Notes: generated by a model not told the origin, from the sequence alone. A stretch of DNA of 36,886 nt from SFLA01 sp045595785 (GCA_045595785.1 JAZOBE010000030.1:1-36886); one strand, 5' to 3'. Counted from the first letter of the stretch, positions 1 through 7,494 are shown. Program-made: numbers and translations.

Positions 1-1
1 C

Positions 2-181
2 AAGAAGTGGTTCCGCGAAATGAAGGCAGAGCTCAAGAAGGTCGTATGGCCCACCAAGTCCACCGTCGTGAAGAACACCACCGTGGCTCTGGCAGTTATG
101 GCTGTAGCAGCGATCGCAATCTGGGGCTTTGACCAGATCGCCCAGCTGGGTGTTAAGGCACTCATCAATCTGGTGGGCTGA
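2..181 (+). CDS. secE: Preprotein translocase subunit SecE, 5'-truncated
   Basis: SecE clamps the SecYEG protein-export channel in the cytoplasmic membrane. Only the C-terminal 59 codons are present; the 5' end lies before the window. The visible part has the SecE signature: an amphipathic cytoplasmic helix with KAELKKVVWPTK, then one transmembrane helix (roughly TVALAVMAVAAIAIWGF) and a short tail ending at TGA. NusG starts two bases after the stop, so the two are co-transcribed, as in most bacteria. Family and order are certain; the start cannot be seen. Confidence 0.93.
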   Translation, partial: KKWFREMKAELKKVVWPTKSTVVKNTTVALAVMAVAAIAIWGFDQIAQLGVKALINLVG

Positions 182-183
182 TT

Positions 184-708
184 ATGGCAGAAGAAGCAAG
201 ATGGTATGTGGTACACACATACTCCGGTTATGAAAATGCAGTAGCAGCCGCTATTATGAAGGCTGCAGAAAACAGAAGAATGCAGGACCTGATTCACGAG
301 GTCACCATTCCTCTGGAAAAGGTCACCGAGATCACCGAAAAGGGACCCAAGGAAGTGGACCGCAAGGTGTTCCCCGGCTACGTCCTGGTAAAGATGATTA
401 TGACGGATGACTCTTGGCATCTGGTACATGCAGTACGCGGTGCCACAGGCTTTGTCGGCTCTGACGGCAAGGCAGTCCCCCTGACCGACGAAGAGATCTT
501 CGCACTGGGCGTAGAACGCCGCGAGGTCAAGGTGGGCTACAATGTAGGCGACACTGTCAAGGTCGTCGATGGTCCTCTGTCCGGCTTCAACGGTACAGTA
601 GACGAGCTGGAGATCAACAAGAACCGCGTCCGCGTGGTCGTCTCCATGTTCGGCAGAGAGACCCCCATCGATCTGGAACTCGACCAGGTCGAACCCCAAA
701 AAGACTAA
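184..708 (+). CDS. nusG: Transcription termination/antitermination protein NusG
   Basis: NusG binds the RNA polymerase clamp, modulates pausing and links polymerase to Rho or the ribosome. The 174-residue product has the NGN domain first (WYVVHTYSGYE near the N-terminus, then KVFPGYVLVKM and VRGATGFVG) and a C-terminal KOW domain (GDTVKVVDGPLSGFNGTV, about residues 121-138). Length is normal for the family. It starts directly after secE and is followed by rplK after a short gap, the standard secE-nusG-rplK-rplA order. Confidence 0.97.
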   Translation: MAEEARWYVVHTYSGYENAVAAAIMKAAENRRMQDLIHEVTIPLEKVTEITEKGPKEVDRKVFPGYVLVKMIMTDDSWHLVHAVRGATGFVGSDGKAVPLTDEEIFALGVERREVKVGYNVGDTVKVVDGPLSGFNGTVDELEINKNRVRVVVSMFGRETPIDLELDQVEPQKD

Positions 709-727
709 TTAGAAAGAGGTGCTCACT

Positions 728-1153
728 TTGGCACAGAAAGTAGTTGGATATGTCAGATTCCAGGTTCCCGCAGGTAAGGCAACTCCCGCTCCCCCTGTAG
801 GTCCTGCTCTTGGTCAGTACGGCATCAACATCGGCCAGTTCACCAAGGAATTTAACGAGCGTACTAAGGGCGACATGGGCATGATGATCCCCGTCGTTAT
901 CACCGTATACTCCGACCGCAGCTTCTCCTTCGTCACCAAGACCCCCCCTGCAGCACTGCTGATCAAGAAGGCATGCGGCATCGAAAGCGGCTCCGGTGTT
1001 CCCCAGAAGGACAAGGTTGCTACCATCAGCAAGGAAGACGTTCGCAAGATCGCAGAGCAGAAGCTGCCCGATCTGAACTGCACCGATATCGAAGCTGCTA
1101 TCTCCATGATCCGCGGTACCTGCCGCTCCATGGGCGTAGTAGTAGCAGACTAA
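728..1153 (+). CDS. rplK: 50S ribosomal protein L11
   Basis: L11 forms the GTPase-associated centre of the 50S subunit with 23S rRNA and is needed for elongation-factor turnover. The product of 141 residues opens with AQKVVGYVRFQVPAGKATPA and carries PPVGPALGQYGINI, both diagnostic. I place the start at the TTG at 728. That start gives the standard N-terminus and sits 6 to 7 bases after AAAGAGGTG. An in-frame GTG nine bases upstream overlaps the ribosome binding site and is less likely. Confidence 0.96.
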   Translation: MAQKVVGYVRFQVPAGKATPAPPVGPALGQYGINIGQFTKEFNERTKGDMGMMIPVVITVYSDRSFSFVTKTPPAALLIKKACGIESGSGVPQKDKVATISKEDVRKIAEQKLPDLNCTDIEAAISMIRGTCRSMGVVVAD

Positions 1154-1168
1154 TCTGCACCCCTTAAC

Positions 1169-1196
1169 GTGGGAGGATGAACTTCCGCACGACCAC
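1169..1196 (+). promoter_or_regulatory. Possible L1 autoregulatory mRNA hairpin between rplK and rplA
   Basis: The rplK-rplA gap contains GTGG (1169-1172) and CCAC (1193-1196) enclosing GGGAGGA and TTCC, so a two-helix hairpin with an asymmetric internal loop can form just before the rplA ribosome binding site. Protein L1 is known in other organisms to repress its own operon by binding an mRNA structure resembling its 23S site. That this hairpin is such a site is inference from position and shape. Confidence 0.35.
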
Positions 1197-1216
1197 AACA
1201 TTAGGAGGAAATTAAA

Positions 1217-1906
1217 TTGTTCAGAAGTAAGAATCACAAGGAAAGCTCCAAGCTTTTTGATAAGCAGGCTCTGTATCCTGCAAAGGAAGCATTCGAAATC
1301 GTTTGCAATGCATCCAAGGCAAAGTTCGACGAAACTGTTGAGCTGCACGTAAGACTGGGCGTTGACGGCCGTCACGCTGACCAGCAGGTTCGTGGTGCTA
1401 TCGTTCTGCCCCACGGCACCGGTAAGTCCGTTCGCGTTCTGGTATTCTGCAAGGACGAACGCGTTGAAGAAGCTCTGGCTGCAGGCGCAGACTACGCAGG
1501 CGGCATGAACCTGGTAGAAAAGATCCAGAAGGAAAACTGGTTCGAATTCGACCGCGTTATCGCTTCCCCCGACATGATGGGTACCGTCGGTCGTCTGGGT
1601 AAGGTACTGGGCCCCAAGGGTCTGATGCCCTCTCCCAAGGCTGGCACCGTTACCCCCAACATTGCACAGGCTGTTAAGGAATCCAAGGCAGGTAAGATCG
1701 AATACCGTCTGGATAAGACCAACATCATCCACTGCCCCATCGGTAAGGTATCCTTCGGCGCAGAAAAGCTTAACGAAAACTTCGAGGCTCTCCTCGGTGC
1801 GATCATTAAGGCTAAGCCCGCTGCAGCAAAGGGTCAGTACATCAAGTCCTGCACCGTTGCTTCCACTATGGGCCCCGGCGTTAAGGTTAACCCTTCCAAG
1901 ATCTAA
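1217..1906 (+). CDS. rplA: 50S ribosomal protein L1
   Basis: L1 forms the mobile L1 stalk at the E site and releases deacylated tRNA; it can also act as a translational repressor. The 229-residue product matches the family in length and shows KLFDKQALYPAKEAFEIV near the start, HVRLGVDGRHADQQVRGA, and the conserved MGTVGRLGKVLGPKGLMPSPK and GTVT segments. It starts at TTG (1217) with TAGGAGGAA seven bases upstream. TTG starts in both rplK and rplA could lower initiation, but that is speculation. Confidence 0.97.
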   Translation: MFRSKNHKESSKLFDKQALYPAKEAFEIVCNASKAKFDETVELHVRLGVDGRHADQQVRGAIVLPHGTGKSVRVLVFCKDERVEEALAAGADYAGGMNLVEKIQKENWFEFDRVIASPDMMGTVGRLGKVLGPKGLMPSPKAGTVTPNIAQAVKESKAGKIEYRLDKTNIIHCPIGKVSFGAEKLNENFEALLGAIIKAKPAAAKGQYIKSCTVASTMGPGVKVNPSKI

Positions 1907-1936
1907 GTAAAAAGCAAAAAAACTTTTATTAATCTA

Positions 1937-1965
1937 TTGACAATACTGCATTTATGTGGTATTAT
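1937..1965 (+). promoter_or_regulatory. Sigma-A promoter of rplJ-rplL
   Basis: A consensus TTGACA (1937-1942) and TATTAT (1960-1965) are separated by 17 bases. Transcription would begin about 1972 and run through the L10 leader, giving rplJ-rplL a promoter separate from secE-nusG-rplKA. Confidence 0.85.
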
Positions 1966-1971
1966 TCATAA

Positions 1972-2112
1972 GGTTAAAAACTAAATATTCCAAAGACAGT
2001 AGGCACACACCGCGTGTATAATGGTCTTAACCGCCTGCCGAGGAAAACATAAAACCGTTTTAATATGGTATTTTTATGCTCCCTTGTGCAGTCGCGTCAA
2101 GGGAGCTTTTTT
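1972..2112 (+). ncRNA. Ribosomal L10 leader
   Basis: The 5' untranslated region of rplJ holds the conserved L10-leader elements AAAGACAGTAGG (1992-2003) and CCGCCTGCCGAGG (2031-2043), followed by an intrinsic terminator. In Firmicutes the L10-(L12)4 complex binds this RNA and shifts it toward termination or reduced translation when ribosomal protein is in excess. The exact 5' end is estimated from the promoter. Confidence 0.85.
2078..2112 (+). terminator. Attenuator terminator in the L10 leader
   Basis: The stem GCTCCCTTG / CAAGGGAGC is followed by six T residues (2107-2112), 35 bases before the rplJ start. It is the terminator arm of the leader and not an operon end. Confidence 0.85.
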
Positions 2113-2147
2113 ATACGAAAGGTATGTGTTAATATGGAGGTGAACAC

Positions 2148-2684
2148 ATGGCAAGCGCAAAAATTCTTGAGCAGAAGCAAGCAATCGTCCAGTCTCTCGC
2201 AGACCAGATGAAGAATGCTGCCGGCGGTGTTCTCGTAAACTGCCAGGGTATTACCGTTGAGGCTGATACCAAGCTGCGTACCGAACTTCGTAACGCAGGC
2301 GTTGAGTACAGCGTTGTTAAGAACACTCTTACTTCCAGAGCATGCGATATCGTAGGCTTTGAATCTCTTAAAGACGTTCTTTCCGGTATGACCGCTATGG
2401 CAACCAGCGAGAGCGATCCTATCGCAGCAGCAAAAATACTCTGCACTTTTGCAGAAAAGAACCCCAACTTTGTTATCAAAGCAGGTTTCGTAGAAGGCAA
2501 CCTTCTTGACGAAAAGGGCGTTCAGGATCTTGCAAAGACTCCTTCGAAGGAAGTTCTTATCGGCAAGATGCTCGGCTCTCTTCAGTCTTCCCTTTACAGC
2601 TTCGCATACGTACTTCAGGCTATTATCGACAAGTCCGGCGAAGCACCTGTTGCAGAAGAAGCTACTGAAGCAGCAGCTGAATAA
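2148..2684 (+). CDS. rplJ: 50S ribosomal protein L10
   Basis: L10 anchors the L7/L12 stalk to the ribosome, and in complex with L12 it controls its own leader. The 178-residue product has the expected N-terminal half (QKQAIVQSLADQMKNAAGGV, TKLRTELRNAGVEYSVVKNT) and the C-terminal helix that carries L12 dimers (GSLQSSLYSFAYVLQAIIDK), followed by an acidic Ala/Glu-rich tail. GGAGGTGAACAC precedes the ATG. It is followed by rplL after 85 bases. Confidence 0.97.
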   Translation: MASAKILEQKQAIVQSLADQMKNAAGGVLVNCQGITVEADTKLRTELRNAGVEYSVVKNTLTSRACDIVGFESLKDVLSGMTAMATSESDPIAAAKILCTFAEKNPNFVIKAGFVEGNLLDEKGVQDLAKTPSKEVLIGKMLGSLQSSLYSFAYVLQAIIDKSGEAPVAEEATEAAAE

Positions 2685-2769
2685 TCCTTGCTTAAGGCAA
2701 GAACAAACCGCGTGAAAACGCAAAATCAATTTACAAAAAACACAAAAATAAATTTCGGAGGATTTTAAA

Positions 2770-3150
2770 ATGAACGAAAAATCTCAGCAGATCCTTGACA
2801 TCGTTAAGGGACTTACCATACTTGAACTTGCAGACCTCGTAAAGGCACTTGAAGAAGAATTCGGCGTATCCGCAGCTCCCGTTGCAGTAGCAGCAGTTGG
2901 CGGCGCAGCTGAAGCAGCTCCCGCAGCAGAAGAAAAGACCGAGTTCGACGTAGAGCTCACCTCTTTTGACGAAGCTAAGAAGCTTAAGGTTATCAAGGCT
3001 GTTAAGGAAATCACCGGCGTTTCTCTTGGCGAAGCTAAGGAAATCGTTGTTGGCGCTCCCAAGGCAGTTAAGACCGGCGTTTCCAAGGAAGAAGCAGAAG
3101 CTATCAAGAAGCAGCTTGAAGAGGAAGGCGCAACCGTTACTATTAAGTAA
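2770..3150 (+). CDS. rplL: 50S ribosomal protein L7/L12
   Basis: L7/L12 is the multicopy acidic stalk protein that recruits translational GTPases. The 126-residue product has an N-terminal dimerisation helix region (LDIVKGLTILELADLVKALEE), an Ala-rich hinge at about residues 36-56, and the C-terminal factor-binding domain (KLKVIKAVKEITGVSLGEAK, VVGAPKAVKTGVSKEEAEAI). The start is supported by CGGAGGATTTTAAA. It is the last gene of the leader-controlled unit and is followed by a strong hairpin. Confidence 0.97.
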   Translation: MNEKSQQILDIVKGLTILELADLVKALEEEFGVSAAPVAVAAVGGAAEAAPAAEEKTEFDVELTSFDEAKKLKVIKAVKEITGVSLGEAKEIVVGAPKAVKTGVSKEEAEAIKKQLEEEGATVTIK

Positions 3151-3206
3151 TTGGTACTTTGTGGATTTGCGCATTAATTGCGCATAACAAAACTTCACTA
3201 AAAGAA

Positions 3207-3240
3207 AAATCCGTAGTTGGCAACGACTACGGATTTCTTT
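3207..3240 (+). terminator. Intrinsic terminator after rplL
   Basis: The stem AAATCCGTAGT (3207-3217) / ACTACGGATTT (3226-3236) is perfect over 11 bp with an 8-base loop, followed by CTTTG. It ends 17 bases before the next gene's ATG, so it may also limit read-through into that lipoprotein gene. Confidence 0.75.
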
Positions 3241-3256
3241 GAATTTTTGGTGCTTT

Positions 3257-4135
3257 ATGAAACGTATTTTTATTATAATCCTGGCATGTATGTTGCTTCT
3301 TTGTTCCTGCAAGCAGGAGCCGGAGAGCTTTTCCGATATTACGGACACTTCCCTGCTTAAAACCTATTACGCAGACGAACCTGTATCCGATTGGCGTGTA
3401 ATTTCTGCTTTGTATCTGGAAGCGGAGGAGATTGCAAACTACAGCATTACGCTTTTAGCAGACGACAGCTTGTATTCCTGCGCATCAAATGCTATTTCCT
3501 GTGCCGTACTGACAACCCTTTACGATGCAAAGGGTTACGATGCATCCGTCTATATCCCTACCCTGCAAAGCGCGGTGCGCGCGCCTTATGAGGTTCCTAC
3601 CCTTGACCTGTGCCTTGCACTCATGGCGCTGTATGCTTGTGACGTCGAGCCGGAGATGATCACCCCTGCTATGACCCACATTGCTGACATTCAGCTTACA
3701 GACGGCGGCTGGGGCAAGGACAGCGAGGACCTAAAGTGTGATCCATTCGTATCTGCTATGGTGCTTAACGTGATTACCGCCTATCGCTCAAATTATGCAG
3801 ACGATGACAGTCGTGACGCGCTTCTGACCTATCTCGGCAACTGTATTGGAAACGACAATACTATTTCCGACGTTAAGGGAGAATCATCTTCTCTTGCAAC
3901 CATGGCTGTGCTTAACTCACTTATCTTTGCAGGTATCCCTGCTAACGGAGAAATATCCACCGCACTTTGCACTGCAGTGAGCAACTTTTCCGCAGGCGGC
4001 ACCTACGGCGAGTATAAAGACGGTAACCATTCCGATAACGCTACGGCAGAGGTCTTCCTCGCCTTCGCATCTGCACGCCGCGCAAATATATTCACATTCT
4101 TTTCCGAAGAATATAAGAATATAATTAATCAGTAG
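3257..4135 (+). CDS. Lipoprotein with prenyltransferase/squalene-oxidase-like repeat
   Basis: The product of about 292 residues begins MKRIFIIILACMLLLCSCKQ, a lipoprotein signal with lipobox LLCSC, so it is probably anchored outside the membrane. The mature part is helical; a segment near residue 140 (HIADIQLTDGGWGKD, followed by DPFVSAMVLNVITAY) resembles the alpha/alpha-toroid repeats of prenyltransferase/squalene-oxidase proteins. I see no catalytic DxDD motif, so an enzymatic role is unsupported and surface binding is equally possible. I chose ATG 3257 because upstream in-frame codons spoil the signal peptide. No clear ribosome binding site or promoter is visible. Confidence 0.75.
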   Translation: MKRIFIIILACMLLLCSCKQEPESFSDITDTSLLKTYYADEPVSDWRVISALYLEAEEIANYSITLLADDSLYSCASNAISCAVLTTLYDAKGYDASVYIPTLQSAVRAPYEVPTLDLCLALMALYACDVEPEMITPAMTHIADIQLTDGGWGKDSEDLKCDPFVSAMVLNVITAYRSNYADDDSRDALLTYLGNCIGNDNTISDVKGESSSLATMAVLNSLIFAGIPANGEISTALCTAVSNFSAGGTYGEYKDGNHSDNATAEVFLAFASARRANIFTFFSEEYKNIINQ

Positions 4136-4143
4136 TAAAATGC

Positions 4144-4170
4144 AAAAGACCGTGTTTTCGCGGTCTTTTT
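4144..4170 (+). terminator. Intrinsic terminator after the repeat lipoprotein
   Basis: AAAAGACCG (4144-4152) pairs with CGGTCTTTT (4161-4169) and runs into a T tract, nine bases after the stop codon of the lipoprotein gene. Confidence 0.75.
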
Positions 4171-4351
4171 GTCTTTTATTCTGCACCAATCGGCGATTTT
4201 TCGTGAAACGCACCGTCTGTTACGGGCGATACTTACAAAACTGCCGTAGGAGAAGGAAACGGATTTCTTTTAGATGCAGAATGAATTTTTGCGAGCGTGC
4301 TGTAGTTACCTACTGCTAGCGACGCGAAAATTTATAAAAAACCCAAAAATG

Positions 4352-4383
4352 CCCCAAGAAACCTGCGGTTCCTCGGGGACCCC
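4352..4383. repeat. Dispersed hairpin element, copy A
   Basis: The stem CCCCAAGAAACC / GGTTCCTCGGGG (minor mismatches, TGC loop) is followed by ACCCC. It shares its core (CCAAGAA, TGCGG, TTC) with the hairpin at 31966-31991, and the GGGGACCCC flank with the five-copy array at 27701-27914. This suggests a family of related intergenic elements. Confidence 0.55.
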
Positions 4384-4393
4384 GAAACAAAAT

Positions 4394-4425
4394 AATTCCG
4401 TAGACGATTTTTCGTCTACGGAATT
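4394..4425 (-). terminator. Bidirectional terminator downstream of fba
   Basis: A perfect 14-bp stem, AATTCCGTAGACGA (4394-4407) / TCGTCTACGGAATT (4412-4425), has a TTTT loop and T-rich flanks on both strands. It lies about 130 bases past the fba stop on the minus strand and can also stop plus-strand read-through. Confidence 0.65.
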
Positions 4426-4445
4426 TTCACCTTATAATGAGTGCT

Positions 4446-4486
4446 GCGGATGCGGGCGGTCGAGGACGCCTGCCCCTACAAGCGGG
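4446..4486. repeat. GC-rich intergenic repeat-like element
   Basis: Read on the minus strand, this segment contains TTGTAGGGGCAGGCGTCC followed by TCGACCGCCCGC, a GC-rich imperfect dyad. It contrasts sharply with the AT-rich surroundings. It resembles GTAGGGGC-type interspersed repeats that I recall from clostridial genomes. Only one copy is in this window. Confidence 0.35.
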
Positions 4487-4552
4487 ATATCGCTAAACAA
4501 AAACCATTATGAAACCATTTTGCGTTTTTGTTCTGCGCTAAAAGAAAACGTT

Positions 4553-5491
4553 TTACGCTTTGCCGTTGCAGCCGAGAACGTTAACCAGCTTATGACGAAC
4601 AAGCTCTTTGATGTTTGCTCTTGCGGGCTTGAGATATTCTCTGGGGTCGAACTTATCGGGATGCTCTGCATAGAACTTACGGATGGTACCGGTCATAGCA
4701 AGGCGGAGGTCAGAGTCGATATTGATCTTGCAAACTGCAAGCTGAGCAGCGCGACGGAGCTGATCTTCGGGAACGCCGATAGCGCCGGGCATTGCGCCGC
4801 CGTAGGTGTTAACCATTTCTACATAGTTCTGGGGAACGGAAGAAGAACCGTGGAGAACGATGGGGAAGCCGGGCAGCTTCTTGATAATCTCTTCGAGAAT
4901 ATCAAAGCGGAGCTGGGGGTTGGTGCCGGGCTTAAACTTGTATGCGCCGTGAGAAGTACCGATAGCGATAGCGAGAGAATCGCATCCGGTGCGTGCAACG
5001 AATTCCTCTACTTCTTCGGGACGGGTGTAGTGAGCGTTATCGGAAGAAACGTTAACTTCGTCTTCTACGCCTGCGAGAGCGCCGAGCTCTGCTTCTACAA
5101 CTACGCCGTGAGCGTGAGCATATTCAACAACCTTCTTGGTGATCTCGATATTTTCCTCAAAGGGCTTGGAGGAAGCGTCGATCATAACGGAGGTAAAGCC
5201 GCCGTCTATACAAGACTTGCAGGTCTCAAAGCTATCACCGTGGTCAAGGTGAAGAACGATGGGAATCTCAGGGCATTCGATAACAGCAGCCTCTACCAGC
5301 TTAACGAGGTAGGTGTGGTTAGCGTATGCACGTGCGCCCTTGGAAACCTGAAGGATAACAGGAGCCTTTTCTTCACGGCAAGCTTCGGTGATCGCCTGAA
5401 CGATCTCCATATTGTTGACATTGAAAGCACCGATAGCGTAACCGCCATTATATGCTTTTTCGAACATTTCTTTTGAAGTTACAAGAGGCAT
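4553..5491 (-). CDS. fba: Class II fructose-1,6-bisphosphate aldolase
   Basis: This glycolytic enzyme cleaves fructose-1,6-bisphosphate to dihydroxyacetone phosphate and glyceraldehyde-3-phosphate using a divalent metal. The 312-residue product has the class II signatures: the metal-binding VLHLDHGDSFE region, VEAELGALAGVEDEV, GTSHGAYKF and VLHGSSSVP, which supply the metal- and phosphate-binding residues. The ATG at 5491 is preceded by AAAGGAG and gives the family N-terminus (PLVTSKEMFEKAYNGGYAIG). It is monocistronic, with its own consensus promoter and a downstream hairpin. Confidence 0.96.
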   Translation of the reverse strand: MPLVTSKEMFEKAYNGGYAIGAFNVNNMEIVQAITEACREEKAPVILQVSKGARAYANHTYLVKLVEAAVIECPEIPIVLHLDHGDSFETCKSCIDGGFTSVMIDASSKPFEENIEITKKVVEYAHAHGVVVEAELGALAGVEDEVNVSSDNAHYTRPEEVEEFVARTGCDSLAIAIGTSHGAYKFKPGTNPQLRFDILEEIIKKLPGFPIVLHGSSSVPQNYVEMVNTYGGAMPGAIGVPEDQLRRAAQLAVCKINIDSDLRLAMTGTIRKFYAEHPDKFDPREYLKPARANIKELVRHKLVNVLGCNGKA

Positions 5492-5531
5492 GGGTAATAC
5501 TCCTTTAATATAAATTTTTCCATACGCATTC

Positions 5532-5560
5532 ATTATAACCTTTTTATCATAATATGTCAA
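5532..5560 (-). promoter_or_regulatory. Sigma-A promoter of fba
   Basis: On the minus strand TTGACA (5555-5560) and TATAAT (5532-5537) are separated by 17 bases. Both hexamers are exact consensus, as expected for a strongly expressed glycolytic gene. Confidence 0.9.
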
Positions 5561-5610
5561 GAAAAGTTGCGTACTTTTTCAACAAAATTAACCTTTAACT
5601 CTACAAAACA

Positions 5611-5643
5611 TAAAAAAGCGGGGGCTTTACACGCTCCCGCTTT
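5611..5643 (-). terminator. Intrinsic terminator of the dut/solute-binding protein unit
   Basis: On the minus strand AAAGCGGG and CCCGCTTT form a GC-rich stem followed by TTTTTTA. It lies just after the stop codon of the solute-binding protein ending at 5649. Confidence 0.8.
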
Positions 5644-5648
5644 AATGC

Positions 5649-7124
5649 TTATTTATCCAAAGTGTTTATAGTTTTTTCCAGATCCGACTGTATCTTATTC
5701 TCGATACTTTCGTAAGCAGAGGTAAACGTGTTGGAGCCGGAGAATGCAATTGAGTTCATAAAGGTGTTTACCCCACCCCAGCCGAATATGATAGCATAAT
5801 CGTATACGCGGCCGTCAAAGATGATGTCAAGCATTGCTTCACCGTCTTCGTCCTGCAGCTTACGCATCTTAAGAAGAGTATCGTAATAACTGGTCTTAAC
5901 AGTGTTGGTAGAAGCCTGACACATTGCATCCAGAATGACAACAGCCTGATCGTAATCCTTATTGGTTGTAGGAATAGCGGCACAAGAGCAGTATACGGCG
6001 GATACGTTTACACGGTAATCGTCCTGCTCTTTGTTGAGCTTAGGTGCAGGCAGAACGCCGAAACGGCATTCATATTCTGCCATGGCCTGAATATTACCGA
6101 TGGTAGCCGCACGGAACAAGCAATGTCCGGTTGCGACAGCTTCGGTAGTAGAATCCCAAATCTGAGGATACTTACCGATAAAGCTTTCGATATAACCAAC
6201 AGAAGGATCGTTGCAAAGATCAAATATCTTGCCAAAGGCTTCTGTCTGACCGGTACCCATAACTGTTACAACGGGCAAGTCGTTGTTATCCTTACCGGAA
6301 AGAGAATATCCGGCACCGATAAACATACTGGTTACATAGTTGGTGTTGATAAGGAATCCCCACTGGTCATCATAGCTGTTCAGACTTCCGTCATCAAGAT
6401 CCTTACTTACAGACTTGGAGATCTCAAGAAGCTTATCGATAGTCCATTCGCCGTCATAAACAAGCTGATACGGATCTTCAAGCTTAAGGGTTTCTACCAT
6501 ATCTCGATTAAACACGATACAGTGAGTACACTCATAGCACAGCAGACACATATCGCCGGTAACAAAATACAAATCGTTACCGATAGACATTGTGCTCTTT
6601 GCATCCTGATCCCACCAAGGACCTGAAAAGTCAACTACAGATGTATCGTCTGCCAGGTTGTAGAAAAGTCCCTCCAACGCCAGAGTAGCGGCATCAGGCA
6701 TCCAAGGCATAACCACGTCGTAAAGATCGCTGCCGCCGGCGGCATTGTTACGAATAAGGTTTATCATATCACCGTTAGAGGTGGTACGTATCTCCTTGAT
6801 AGTAACGCCGAAGCGTTCCTCTACAAGAGCATTACGTTCAAAAACAGCTTCCTGAATAAGCTCAGAGGAAAGCTCCGCATTGGGACAAATTTCCACAGAG
6901 GAGTATGTATTTGCGAAGTTACCGACTGTAAGGAAAGTAAAATCTGCTTTTCCGTCTGCCGTTTCGTAATTCACGTCCGGCAGATTGGAGAAAAGCTCAT
7001 ATTCCTCGGATTCTTCTGTCACAGATTGCTGCGGCAGACTTTCATCGTCAACGGAAGGCTGACAAGAAAAAAGAGAAGTGCAAATAATTAAAACAACAAG
7101 TAAAAAGCAACACAGTTTTTTCAT
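5649..7124 (-). CDS. Sugar-type extracellular solute-binding lipoprotein (paralogue 1)
   Basis: The 491-residue product begins with a lipoprotein signal (MKKLCCFLLVVLIICTSLFS before Cys) and has the overall look of family 1 ABC solute-binding proteins. It is clearly paralogous to the gene at 7495-8961 along its full length: both share LFSNLPDVNY after the signal, ERNALVEERFGV, GPWWDQ, VYDGEWT and FGVLP. The ligand is unknown, and no permease or ATPase gene lies near it. ATG 7124 is preceded by AAAGGGTG. It is the last gene of a closely spaced minus-strand unit that includes dut, with a terminator immediately downstream. Confidence 0.85.
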   Translation of the reverse strand: MKKLCCFLLVVLIICTSLFSCQPSVDDESLPQQSVTEESEEYELFSNLPDVNYETADGKADFTFLTVGNFANTYSSVEICPNAELSSELIQEAVFERNALVEERFGVTIKEIRTTSNGDMINLIRNNAAGGSDLYDVVMPWMPDAATLALEGLFYNLADDTSVVDFSGPWWDQDAKSTMSIGNDLYFVTGDMCLLCYECTHCIVFNRDMVETLKLEDPYQLVYDGEWTIDKLLEISKSVSKDLDDGSLNSYDDQWGFLINTNYVTSMFIGAGYSLSGKDNNDLPVVTVMGTGQTEAFGKIFDLCNDPSVGYIESFIGKYPQIWDSTTEAVATGHCLFRAATIGNIQAMAEYECRFGVLPAPKLNKEQDDYRVNVSAVYCSCAAIPTTNKDYDQAVVILDAMCQASTNTVKTSYYDTLLKMRKLQDEDGEAMLDIIFDGRVYDYAIIFGWGGVNTFMNSIAFSGSNTFTSAYESIENKIQSDLEKTINTLDK

Positions 7125-7145
7125 AGCCAACACCCTTTATTAATT

Positions 7146-7490
7146 TTATTCTGCGGCTAACTCAGCGTCAAATTCAGCTTCATCATCCTCGGAGAAAACG
7201 ATATCTGCGAAATCAGCATCGATGTCCGCATCTTCCTTTTTACTCTTTCTGGAAGCGGAGATGTCTGCAACGATCTTCTTAACAGCCTTTACCTGCTCTT
7301 TAAAAATACCGCCTATGGTTACGTTAATATCCTTTTTTCCGGTTTCACCGTTATTTACAACGTCAAGGTCATAAATCACAGCGCGAAGCTTAAGGTCGCC
7401 TTTATCGTTTTTCTCATAAACGAAAGGAACTGTAAGAACTGCAAGAGCTATAAGCTTTGCCGCCAAAGCCTGGTTTTTACTGAAAGACAT
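7146..7490 (-). CDS. Small acidic-tailed protein of unknown function
   Basis: I do not recognise this 114-residue protein. It has a hydrophobic segment at about residues 8-25 (LAAKLIALAVLTVPFVY) that could be a membrane anchor, a central beta-rich part and a strongly acidic C-terminus. It starts four bases after the stop of the upstream solute-binding protein, with GAGGT in the junction, and ends 21 bases before the next one. It is therefore translationally coupled and sits between two paralogous binding proteins. A role as an accessory partner of those proteins is inference from position only. Confidence 0.75.
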   Translation of the reverse strand: MSFSKNQALAAKLIALAVLTVPFVYEKNDKGDLKLRAVIYDLDVVNNGETGKKDINVTIGGIFKEQVKAVKKIVADISASRKSKKEDADIDADFADIVFSEDDEAEFDAELAAE

Positions 7491-7494
7491 ATGA

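Larger units (their letters stand above)
4174..4552. other. Gene-free region composed of palindromic modules
   Basis: About 380 bases without a convincing gene separate the plus-strand lipoprotein from the 3' end of fba. It contains several independent dyads: an imperfect hairpin around 4286-4336 (GCTGTAG/CTACTGC core), a GGGGACCCC-flanked hairpin (4352-4383), a perfect 14-bp terminator hairpin (4394-4425) and a GC-rich element (4446-4486). Short open frames here have no coding character. Confidence 0.6.

Noticed and set aside
614..1732. A 372-codon minus-strand open frame across nusG, rplK and rplA
   Set aside because: It is antisense to three certain ribosomal and transcription genes; the long frame reflects their codon bias.
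3159..3185. The TGCGCATTAATTGCGCA palindrome after rplL as an operator or terminator
   Set aside because: It has no T tract and no promoter match nearby, and a better terminator follows at once.
4274..5476. A 400-codon plus-strand open frame over the fba locus
   Set aside because: It is antisense to an unmistakable class II aldolase and starts in a repeat-rich intergenic region; its sequence has no family character.
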